From Streptomyces phyllanthi (lineage in GTDB: Bacteria; Actinomycetota; Actinomycetes; Streptomycetales; Streptomycetaceae): 36,778 bases of DNA. A program made the translations under genes and the position numbers. Under the pieces are notes generated by a model that saw only the letters and a program-made list of their open reading frames with translations, was not told the DNA's origin and did no database searches. The stretch lies in the NCBI RefSeq assembly GCF_009377205.1, contig NZ_VJZE01000039.1, forward strand, positions 1-36,778, given 5' to 3'. How positions within the stretch are numbered: position 1 is the stretch's first letter; every line of letters begins with the position of its first letter. Below are positions 30,289-36,778 of this stretch, piece after piece.

Positions 30289-31959
30289 GTGGCCAGTCCC
30301 CCTGTCCTTCACACCGGTGTCCTGGCCTCCGTCCCGAGCCGGCTGCTCCATCCGCACACCATCCCCGTCGGTCCGGGGCCGGTGGGCATCGTGGTGACGC
30401 CCGACGGGGCGACCGCGTATGTGGCGGCCTCCGGCGGCGCGGAGATCACCGCCGTCAGTACCGCGACCGACACCGCCGGCTCCACCGTCCCGGTGGGGGC
30501 CGGTCCGTGGGATCTCGCGGTCTCCCCCGACGGCGCGCGTCTCTACGCGTCCCGGCCCGCCGCCGGAGTCGTCGGCGTGGTCAGCACCGCGTCCCACACG
30601 GTGACCGGAACCGTCACCGGGCTGGCCACTCCCAAGGGCCTGGCCGTCTCGCCCGACGGTACGACCCTGTACGTGGCGAACACCGGCGGCGGCACCGTCG
30701 CCGTCGTCGACACCGCCACCCACACGGCCATCACGGCCGTCGACGTCGGAGGCGCCCCGGACACCATCGCCTTCCGGCCCGACGGGGCGGTGGCCTACGT
30801 GTCGGTCCCCGGCAGCGGCACGGTCAGGGTGGTCAGCACCGCGTCCCGCGCGGTGACGGCCACCATCACCGGGTTCACCACCCCCACTGGGCTGGCCGTC
30901 TCGCCCGATGGCACGACGCTGTACGTCGCCGACTCCGGCCGGTCCGCGCTCGCCCTGGTCAGCACCGCCACCCACACCGTCACCGCGACCGCCGCCCTGG
31001 CCACGAGTCCCGTCTCGGTCTCCTGTTCGCCGGACGGCACCCTCGTGTACGTCACGACTCCCGGCCGTGACTCCGTGACGGTCGTCAACTCCTTCTCGGC
31101 CACCGTGACCACCACGATCACCGGACTCGTCTCCCCCCAGAGGGTCACCACCACCGTGGACGGCCTCCGGCTCTTCGTCACCAACGGCGGCGCCGGCACG
31201 GTGCTGGCCGTGCGGCGGCCCGCGAGCATCACCCCGAACGCGGGCTCCCGCGGAGGTGGAACCACGGTGACCATCACCGGCCAGGGCTTCACCGGGACGA
31301 CCGCGGTGCGCTTCGGGTCGCGCCTCGCCCCCGAGTTCACCGTGGTGGACGACAGTCATCTCGTGGTCGTCACCCCCTCCGGCACCGTCAGCGGCGCACT
31401 GGTGCAGGTGACGTCCGCGGGGGGCAGGGCGGGCGTCGGCCACTTCTACTACCGCCGGCTGCCGCTCCTGGAGAGCCTGTCGGTGACCGAGGGCCCGATG
31501 AGCGGCGGCACCGTCATCACGCTCACCGGCCGCAGGTTCACCGGTGTCAAGGGCGTCTGGTTCGGGAAGACCTTCCGCTCGGTCACGGTGCTGTCGGACA
31601 GCCGGATGACCGTCGTCGCCCCGCCGTCGGCTGTCGCCGGCCACATCCCCCTCCACGTCACCAACCAGGGCGGGGTGTCCAACACGCTCTCGTTCACCTA
31701 TGTCGCCACCATGGCGATCACCAGCCTCGGACCCATCTCGGGGCCCCGCACAGGCAGCCGTCCCGTCAACATCAACGGCACCGGACTCGGCGCGGTGACC
31801 AGCGTGACCTTCGGCGGTGTGGCGGCCGTGTTCAAGGTCATGTCCGACATCAAGGTCCAGGCCATCACTCCGCCGGGCCCGCCCGGCCCCGCGGCCGTCG
31901 TCGTCGGCACGGCCGACGGCCGGACGGCCACCTCTCCCACGCCGTACACGTACACCTGA
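30289..31959 (+). CDS. YncE-like beta-propeller protein with TIG repeats
   Basis: A 556-aa protein. Residues about 25-300 form six to seven YncE/YVTN-type beta-propeller blades with the recurring pattern GLAVSPDGTTLYVANTG and V.VVSTAT. Residues about 305-556 hold three IPT/TIG repeats (ITPNAGSRGGGTTVTITGQG, VTEGPMSGGTVITLTGRRF, LGPISGPRTGSRPVNINGTG). The start is a GTG with GGGAG 7 nt upstream. No signal peptide is visible, as in the divergent TIG protein. The blades are very regular in sequence. The role is not known; propeller plus TIG stalk suggests binding to a partner or surface. It is followed by hairpins at 32005-32060. Confidence 0.82.
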   Translation: MASPPVLHTGVLASVPSRLLHPHTIPVGPGPVGIVVTPDGATAYVAASGGAEITAVSTATDTAGSTVPVGAGPWDLAVSPDGARLYASRPAAGVVGVVSTASHTVTGTVTGLATPKGLAVSPDGTTLYVANTGGGTVAVVDTATHTAITAVDVGGAPDTIAFRPDGAVAYVSVPGSGTVRVVSTASRAVTATITGFTTPTGLAVSPDGTTLYVADSGRSALALVSTATHTVTATAALATSPVSVSCSPDGTLVYVTTPGRDSVTVVNSFSATVTTTITGLVSPQRVTTTVDGLRLFVTNGGAGTVLAVRRPASITPNAGSRGGGTTVTITGQGFTGTTAVRFGSRLAPEFTVVDDSHLVVVTPSGTVSGALVQVTSAGGRAGVGHFYYRRLPLLESLSVTEGPMSGGTVITLTGRRFTGVKGVWFGKTFRSVTVLSDSRMTVVAPPSAVAGHIPLHVTNQGGVSNTLSFTYVATMAITSLGPISGPRTGSRPVNINGTGLGAVTSVTFGGVAAVFKVMSDIKVQAITPPGPPGPAAVVVGTADGRTATSPTPYTYT

Positions 31960-32004
31960 CCGTCCGGTCCCGACGGGGCGCCCCGGAGCGGTGCTGTTCG
32001 CGGC

Positions 32005-32060
32005 ACGGACGACCGTCCGTCATTCAGGCGCAACTGGCCCTTCCCCGAGGGGCGTTGCGC
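32005..32060. terminator. Two hairpins between TIG and phospholipase genes
   Basis: ACGGAC-gacc-GTCCGT (32005-32020) is followed by GCGCAAC (32028-32034) pairing with GTTGCGC (32054-32060). The second also allows inner GC pairing. They lie 45-100 nt after the propeller gene stop and may end its transcript, or they may sit in the phospholipase leader. There is only a minimal T-tract. Confidence 0.45.
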
Positions 32061-32125
32061 TTGGAACACTCCCTGCGCGCAGGCCACATCCACCGCACCC
32101 CGTCAGGACAGGAGGGCACCCACCC

Positions 32126-34177
32126 ATGCCTGAGGTCAACCGGCGCCGCTTCCTCCGAGTAGCGGGCGCGACCACCGCGTTCACGGCCCTGTCGGCCAGC
32201 ATCCAGCGAGCCGCGGCGCTCCCCGCGCACCACCGTTCCGGCACCATCGAGGACGTCGAGCACATCGTCGTCCTCATGCAGGAGAACCGGTCCTTCGACC
32301 ACTACTTCGGCTCGCTCAGAGGCGTCAGAGGCTTCGGCGACCCGCATCCGGTCACCCTCGACAGCGGCAAGCCGGTGTGGCACCAGTCCGACGGCACCAG
32401 GGACGTGCTGCCCTTCCACCCGGACGCCGACGACCTCGGCATGCAGTTCCTGGAGGGCCTGCCCCACGGCTGGCCCGACGGGCACGCCGCCTACAACGGG
32501 GGCAAGTACGACAGGTGGGTCCCCGCGAAGGGCACCACCACCATGGCGTACCTGACCCGCGAGGACATCCCGTTCCACTACGCGCTCGCCGACACCTTCA
32601 CCGTGTGCGACGCGTACCACTGCTCGTTCATCGGCTCCACCGACCCCAACCGGTACTACATGTGGTCGGGACACACCGGCAACGACGGCACGGGCGGCGG
32701 CCCGGTCCTCGGCAACGACGAGCTCGGGTACGGCTGGACGACGTACCCCGAGCGCCTCGAAGCGGCCGGGATCTCCTGGAAGATGTACCAGGACATCGGC
32801 GACGGACTGGACGCGGCCGGTTCCTGGGGCTGGATCCAGGACGCCTACCGCGGCAACTACGGCGACAACTCGCTGCTGTACTTCGACAAGTACCGGAACG
32901 CCGAGCCCGGCGACCCGTGGTACGACAGGGCCCGCACCGGCACCGACGTCAAGAACGGCGACGGCTACTTCGACGTGCTGAAGGCCGACGTCACGGCGGG
33001 CAGGCTGCCGCAGATCTCCTGGATCGCCGCCCCCGAGGCGTTCTCCGAGCACTCCAACTGGCCCTCGAACTACGGCGCCTGGTACATCGCCCAGGTCCTG
33101 GACGCGCTGACCGCCGATCCCGAGGTCTGGGCGAAGACCGTCCTGTTCGTCACGTACGACGAGAACGACGGCTTCTTCGACCACCTCGTGCCGCCGCAGC
33201 CGCCGCGGTCCGCCGCGCAGGGCAAGTCGACCGTGGACGTCGGCCCGGACCTCTTCGCGGGGAGCGCGACCCATGTGGCCGGTCCGTACGGGCTCGGCCC
33301 GCGGGTGCCGATGCTGGTCGTCTCGCCCTGGAGCAAGGGCGGTCACGTCTGCTCCGAGACGTTCGACCACACCTCGATCGTCCGGTTCATGGAGCGCCGC
33401 TTCGGGGTGCGCGAGCCGAACATCTCGCCGTGGCGGCGCACCGTCTGCGGCGACCTCACCTCCGCCTTCGACTTCTCCCGCAGGGACGCGCGGCCGGCCG
33501 CGCTGCCGGACACCGACGACTACGAGCCGGCGGACCGCGAACGCCACCCGGACTACCGTCCGGCCGTGCCCGCCGACCCGAGCATGCCGAAGCAGGAGCG
33601 CGGCCTGCGCCCGGCCCGGCCCCTCGAGTACGCGCCGTGGGTGGACGGTTCGGCCGACCCGGCGGCCGGGACGTTCACGCTGACCCTCGCCTCGGGCCCC
33701 AGGGCGGGCGCCGCGTTCCTCGTCACCTCGGGCAACCGCTCCGACGGCCCGTGGACGTACACCACGGAGGCGGGCAAGCGCGTCTCGGACACCTGGAACA
33801 CGGCACGGTCCAAAGGCTCGTACGACCTGAGGGTGCACGGACCCAACGGCTTCCTGCGCGTCTTCCAGGGGCCCGGTGGGGCGGCCGGAGCCGAGGTGAC
33901 CGCGCGCCACTTCGGCGACGACGTGCAACTGACCTTCACCAACAGGGGCTCCGGCACGGTGAACCTGAAGCTCACGAACGGGTACGGCGGCCGGCCCCGG
34001 ACCTTCAGGGTGCGCGCGGGCGCCACCGTGAAGCACACCGTGGACCTGCGCGCGAGCAGGCGCTGGTACGACCTCACCGTCGTCTCCGAGAAGGGGCCCG
34101 GCTTCCTGCGGCGGTTCGCCGGGCATGTCGAGAACGGGCGGGCCGGGGTGAGCGATCCGGCCATGATCACCTCCTAG
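32126..34177 (+). CDS. Tat-exported phospholipase C (phosphoesterase family)
   Basis: A 683-aa non-haemolytic, phosphocholine-type phospholipase C. A twin-arginine signal (NRRRFLRVAG at 5-14, Ala-rich end near 30-33) directs folded export. The phosphoesterase domain starts IEDVEHIVVLMQENRSFDHY, with E53 and N54 at the metal/nucleophile region. The FVTYDENDGFFDHLVPP and FDHTSIVRFMERRFGV blocks follow. The last 200 residues hold two DUF756-type beta domains typical of this class. It hydrolyses phospholipids outside the cell, usually to obtain phosphate or as a virulence-like factor in other genera. A GGAGGG precedes the ATG at 32126. I looked for a PhoP box upstream and found none that is convincing. 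Confidence 0.9.
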   Translation: MPEVNRRRFLRVAGATTAFTALSASIQRAAALPAHHRSGTIEDVEHIVVLMQENRSFDHYFGSLRGVRGFGDPHPVTLDSGKPVWHQSDGTRDVLPFHPDADDLGMQFLEGLPHGWPDGHAAYNGGKYDRWVPAKGTTTMAYLTREDIPFHYALADTFTVCDAYHCSFIGSTDPNRYYMWSGHTGNDGTGGGPVLGNDELGYGWTTYPERLEAAGISWKMYQDIGDGLDAAGSWGWIQDAYRGNYGDNSLLYFDKYRNAEPGDPWYDRARTGTDVKNGDGYFDVLKADVTAGRLPQISWIAAPEAFSEHSNWPSNYGAWYIAQVLDALTADPEVWAKTVLFVTYDENDGFFDHLVPPQPPRSAAQGKSTVDVGPDLFAGSATHVAGPYGLGPRVPMLVVSPWSKGGHVCSETFDHTSIVRFMERRFGVREPNISPWRRTVCGDLTSAFDFSRRDARPAALPDTDDYEPADRERHPDYRPAVPADPSMPKQERGLRPARPLEYAPWVDGSADPAAGTFTLTLASGPRAGAAFLVTSGNRSDGPWTYTTEAGKRVSDTWNTARSKGSYDLRVHGPNGFLRVFQGPGGAAGAEVTARHFGDDVQLTFTNRGSGTVNLKLTNGYGGRPRTFRVRAGATVKHTVDLRASRRWYDLTVVSEKGPGFLRRFAGHVENGRAGVSDPAMITS

Positions 34178-34197
34178 CCGGGACCGGTGCCGCACCA

Positions 34198-34223
34198 GGG
34201 GCGGGTGGCGCGCCACCCGCCCC
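34198..34223. terminator. 26-bp perfect palindrome, bidirectional terminator
   Basis: GGGGCGGGTGGCG and CGCCACCCGCCCC are exact inverted repeats with no loop bases of their own, lying between the convergent phospholipase (stop 34177) and transporter (stop 34223) genes. It touches the transporter stop codon. It can serve as a terminator in both directions. Confidence 0.75.
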
Positions 34224-35146
34224 TACCGGGCAAACGTCGCCTGCCGGGGCACCAGTCCGGGCTCCAGCGCCAGGACCGCCGCCACCGGATGGTCGTCCTC
34301 CGTCACCTGGGGGTCCTGCGGAAGCGGCTCGTGCGCCGCCCGTGACAGCAGCACCACGCCCCAGGACGCCAGCGCGGCTCCCGCCAGCGCCAGGAGGACA
34401 CCCGCCGGTCCGCCCCGAATCTGCTCGCCCAGCAGGGACAGACCGATCACCGCGGCGGCGACCGGGTTGGCCAGCGTCACCACGGCGAGCGGGGCGCCCA
34501 GACCGTCCCGGTAGGCGGTCTGGGACAGCAGCAGCCCGCCCGCCGCGAAGGCCGCGACGAGGAGGGCCACCCCGATCACCTGGACGCCGAACGGCGAGCC
34601 CGAGCCGTCCGTCGCGGCCACCGTCACGGTCTGCGTGAGCGCCGACCCGACACCCGAGGCGAGACCGGACGCGGTCGCCTGGCGCAGCCCGGGCCGGGTG
34701 CCGGGCCGCGCCAGGGCGCCGATCAACGCGGCTGTCACCCCGGCGACCGCGACGGCCTCGGGCACGCTCAGCACGTCGTCCGGCGCGGGACCGGACGCGG
34801 CGACCAGGACCGCGGCGAGACCGGCGAGCGTGAACGCCGTACCCCGCCACTCCGCCGCGCCGACCCGCCTCCCGGCCAGACGCGCGCCCAGCGGCACCGC
34901 GGCCACCAGCGTGAGTGCGCCGAGGGGCTGGACCACCGTGAGCGGACCGTAGGCGAGTGCCACGACGTGCAGCAGCGCGCCCGCCCCGTTCAGGACGACC
35001 GATCCCCACCAGGCACCGCTCGCCAGCAGCCGCCGTACGCCGGTCCCGCCACCGCGGGACGCGAGCCGCTGCTGGGCGACGGCCGCGGTGGCGTAGGCGA
35101 CGGCCGAGAACAGGGACAGGATCACGGCGACGACGGTGGCGTTCAT
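34223..35146 (-). CDS. DMT/EamA-like membrane transporter
   Basis: A 307-aa membrane protein with about nine to ten hydrophobic helices, arranged as two similar halves (VVQPLGALTLVAAVPLGARL in the first, PLAVVTLANPVAAAVIGLSLLGE in the second). This is the DMT/EamA-like fold of small-molecule exporters, close to actinobacterial DMT family proteins. The ATG at 35146 overlaps the PAP2 stop (ATGA), so the two genes are coupled. The last 30 residues are soluble. The substrate is unknown. Coupling to a PAP2 enzyme suggests lipid or lipid-linked precursor traffic, which is inference. Confidence 0.8.
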   Translation of the reverse strand: MNATVVAVILSLFSAVAYATAAVAQQRLASRGGGTGVRRLLASGAWWGSVVLNGAGALLHVVALAYGPLTVVQPLGALTLVAAVPLGARLAGRRVGAAEWRGTAFTLAGLAAVLVAASGPAPDDVLSVPEAVAVAGVTAALIGALARPGTRPGLRQATASGLASGVGSALTQTVTVAATDGSGSPFGVQVIGVALLVAAFAAGGLLLSQTAYRDGLGAPLAVVTLANPVAAAVIGLSLLGEQIRGGPAGVLLALAGAALASWGVVLLSRAAHEPLPQDPQVTEDDHPVAAVLALEPGLVPRQATFAR

Positions 35147-35970
35147 CGTCCCGCTCCCACGAGGGCGGGCCTGTCGGCCGGGACGAGGGCCCGGGCGCGG
35201 TCGGCGGTCGTCGCCGTACGGTGCGGGAGGCGGATCACGGCGAGGGCGGTACCGAGCAGTGCGGCGGCCGCGATCGCGTCCAGCCAGTAGTGGTTCGCCG
35301 TGCCGACGATCACCAGGAGCGTGAGCAGCGGGTGCAGCAGCCATAGCACGCGCCATCGCGACCGGGTGGCGGCGATCAGGCCGATCGCGACCATCAGGGC
35401 CCAGCCGAAGTGCAGTGACGGCATCGCCGCGAACTGGTTCGCCAGCGAGTCCGTGGCCGGGGTCGCCGAGTACACCGTGGGCCCGTACAACCGGCCGGTG
35501 TCGACGAGGCCCTTGCCGTCGAGCATGCGCGGCGGAGCCAGCGGGAACGCGAGGTGCAGCACCAGGGCGGCGGCGGTGACGGCGGCCAGGACGCGGCGTG
35601 CCCACACGTAGTGCGCCGGCCGCCGCAGCCAGAGCCAGACGAGGAAGGCCGCGGTGGCCGGGAAGTGGACGAGCGCGTAGTAGCCGTTCGCCAGCTGTGC
35701 CAGTCCGTCGCCGTGCAGGAGCACGGACTGCACGGCGGCCTCGTCGGGCAGGCGCAGGGCCCGCTCCCAGTCCCATACGCGGTGCGCGTTGCCGAAGGCC
35801 TCGGTGGTGTGGCCGTTCGCGAGCAGCCGGCCGGCCTTGTAGACGAGGAAGAGCCCCGCGACGAGCAGGAGCTCACGGACGAGGGGCGGCCGCGCGGTGC
35901 CGTCGGGCGCCGCGCGCCGCCGTATGGCCGTGTCGGACTCGGACCCCGCAGGCTCGGTTCGGGCTTCCAT
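35143..35970 (-). CDS. PAP2-superfamily membrane phosphatase/transferase
   Basis: A 275-aa PAP2 protein, closest to the Aur1/Ipt1-like PAP2_3 group. Core motifs are APPRM (145-149), MPSLH with H187, and TANHYWLD with H227 and D231, which form the phosphohistidine active site. Six membrane helices are predicted. Members hydrolyse or transfer lipid phosphates such as phosphatidate or inositol phosphates. The ATG at 35970 has GAGGGGG upstream. It is the first gene of a two-gene operon with the DMT transporter and is divergent from a TetR gene. The array of operator half-sites upstream probably controls both directions. Confidence 0.85.
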   Translation of the reverse strand: MEARTEPAGSESDTAIRRRAAPDGTARPPLVRELLLVAGLFLVYKAGRLLANGHTTEAFGNAHRVWDWERALRLPDEAAVQSVLLHGDGLAQLANGYYALVHFPATAAFLVWLWLRRPAHYVWARRVLAAVTAAALVLHLAFPLAPPRMLDGKGLVDTGRLYGPTVYSATPATDSLANQFAAMPSLHFGWALMVAIGLIAATRSRWRVLWLLHPLLTLLVIVGTANHYWLDAIAAAALLGTALAVIRLPHRTATTADRARALVPADRPALVGAGR

Positions 35971-36002
35971 CCCCGGCCCCCTCGCTGACGTCGTACTGGT
36001 TC

Positions 36003-36091
36003 ATCGATACGCACACGTACCGAAACGATTGTGTTCCGATACGGGAGTGTACCGATACGAAGCCGTATCGGTACAGGTGCGTTTCGATATA
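36003..36091. promoter_or_regulatory. Operator array with 28-bp perfect palindrome
   Basis: TGTACCGATACG (36048-36059) and CGTATCGGTACA (36064-36075) are exact 12-bp inverted repeats around four bases. Related half-sites surround it: ATCGATACG (36003-36011), CGTACCGAAACG (36016-36027), TTCCGATACG (36034-36043) and CGTTTCGATATA (36080-36091). The outer CCGAAACG and CGTTTCGA are themselves inverted copies. The array fills the gap between the PAP2 gene and the TetR gene and is probably bound by the TetR protein in several units. Confidence 0.82.
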
Positions 36092-36093
36092 CT
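36088..36093 (+). promoter_or_regulatory. -10 box of right-hand TetR gene
   Basis: TATACT is a near-consensus -10 that overlaps the last half-site of the operator array, so bound repressor would cover it. The leader would be about 40 nt, with GAGGAGAACCGGAG before the ATG at 36143. No good -35 is seen. Confidence 0.5.
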
Positions 36094-36142
36094 CTGGGAA
36101 GCGGTCGCAGTGAACGGAACCGAGTGAGGAGAACCGGAGCCC

Positions 36143-36778
36143 ATGACGTCGCAGGCAGCGGAGGGACCGGAGACGGTCGCCGCCTCCAGCCGCTCCAAGA
36201 TCACGCCCGAGCGTGAGCAGGAGTTCTTCGACGCCGTGCTCGACCAGATCCGCGAGTGCGGCTACGACGCGGTGACCATGGAGGGAGTCGCTTCCAGCAC
36301 GCGGTGCAGCAAGTCCACGCTGTACCGGCAGTGGAAGACGAAACCGCAGTTCGTGGCGGCCGCGCTGCGGGCCAGCCACCGCCCGCGGTTCGCGGACATC
36401 GACACCGGTTCGCTCGCCGGGGACCTGCGCGCGGTGGCGGCCCGGGCCGGGGCCGACTGGTCCGGGCGGGAGGGCAGGCTGCTCCACGGACTCTCCCACG
36501 CCATCACGCAGGACGAGGAGTTGCAGGTGGCGCTGAGGGACGCGTTCGTCGCACCGGAGGTTGCCGGTCTCCGGGCGATCCTGGACCGTGCGGTCGCCCG
36601 GGGAGAGGTCGCGGCCGGTCACCCCGCGCTGGAGTACGTCCCCGCGCAGATCCTCGGTGTGCTGCGGGCTCGCCCGCTGCTGGACGGGCGGAACGCCGAC
36701 GAGGCGTATCTCGTCCGCTTCGTCGAGGTGGCCGTCCTGCCGGCGCTCGGACGGGGCGACGGGTCCGGGGGCGACGGG
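36143..36778 (+). CDS. TetR-family regulator, open at window edge
   Basis: A frame of at least 212 residues that has no stop before the window ends. The HTH at about 25-75 reads VLDQIRECGYDAVTMEGVAS and STLYRQWKTKPQFVAAALRA, followed by a helical ligand domain (LSHAITQDEELQVALRDAF). The TetR/AcrR family is about 190-230 aa, so most of the protein is present; the end GRGDGSGGDG looks like a flexible tail. It is divergent from the PAP2-transporter operon and its start region holds several CCGATACG-type operator half-sites, so autoregulation and control of that operon are likely. Confidence 0.82.
   Translation, partial: MTSQAAEGPETVAASSRSKITPEREQEFFDAVLDQIRECGYDAVTMEGVASSTRCSKSTLYRQWKTKPQFVAAALRASHRPRFADIDTGSLAGDLRAVAARAGADWSGREGRLLHGLSHAITQDEELQVALRDAFVAPEVAGLRAILDRAVARGEVAAGHPALEYVPAQILGVLRARPLLDGRNADEAYLVRFVEVAVLPALGRGDGSGGDG

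Noticed and set aside
32020..32062. Possible PhoP box upstream of phospholipase C
   Set aside because: Only one weak TTCA-like unit; the expected 11-bp direct repeats of GTTCACC type are not present.
32024..34216. 730-codon antisense frame under phospholipase C
   Set aside because: Composition is a codon-shadow pattern and the sense strand has a Tat signal and all family motifs.
1..36778. CRISPR arrays, tRNA or rRNA genes, prophage or conjugation genes
   Set aside because: No regularly spaced repeats, cloverleaf-type sequences or structural/integrase genes were seen in reading the window.

Overview
The window is high-GC DNA with frequent GTG starts, dense 4-nt ATGA/GTGA gene overlaps, many one-component regulators (XRE, GntR, IclR, TetR, LacI) and a PAS-GAF-SpoIIE-HATPase phosphatase. 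This points to a Streptomyces-like actinomycete chromosome. No tRNA, rRNA or CRISPR was seen.

Layout. (a) 133-2607, minus strand: an operon of XRE-type regulator, ImmA/IrrE-type metalloprotease and DUF6545/MAB_1171c-like membrane protein. It is divergent from a stand-alone MmyB-like ligand-binding-domain protein (2872-3543). A perfect 22-bp palindrome lies between them. (b) 3685-9132, plus strand: a tightly coupled trans-4-hydroxy-L-proline catabolic operon. It encodes a three-subunit D-hydroxyproline dehydrogenase (DAO-like FAD subunit, small 2Fe-2S subunit, FAD/BFD-like subunit), a DapA-family deaminase, a Cys/Cys hydroxyproline epimerase and a GntR/FCD regulator. (c) 9137-15695: an NitT/TauT-type ABC importer (minus), a divergent IclR regulator (plus), and a minus-strand operon of VanA-like Rieske oxygenase, a 56-aa Cys-x-Cys protein and a VanB-like reductase. 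The IclR/ABC intergenic region has two facing promoters, each with its own GTGCG/CGCAC palindromes. The parts fit an import-and-demethylate/hydroxylate pathway for an unknown small acid. A proline or hydroxyproline betaine that would feed (b) is one testable option.

(d) 15.8-23.8 kb: a rearranged accessory region. Two paralogous TetR + atypical-SDR modules (16443-18777 and 22236-23749) flank a run of gene fragments: LLM flavin monooxygenase start, LuxR-type TPR remnant, frameshifted DUF805, azoreductase start, DsbA/FrnE end, and an alpha/beta-hydrolase scrap. A probable IS5-type transposase start lies just before it. The second TetR module shares a conserved operator with the broken DUF805 gene. 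(e) 23916-26580: a LacI regulator downstream of an aldehyde dehydrogenase. (f) 26731-29181: a large SpoIIE-type phosphatase. (g) 29235-31959: two divergent IPT/TIG proteins, one with an added YncE-like beta-propeller, neither with a signal peptide. (h) 32126-34177: a Tat-exported phospholipase C. (i) 34223-36778: a DMT transporter and PAP2 protein operon, divergent from a TetR gene that runs off the window, with an array of related operator half-sites between them.
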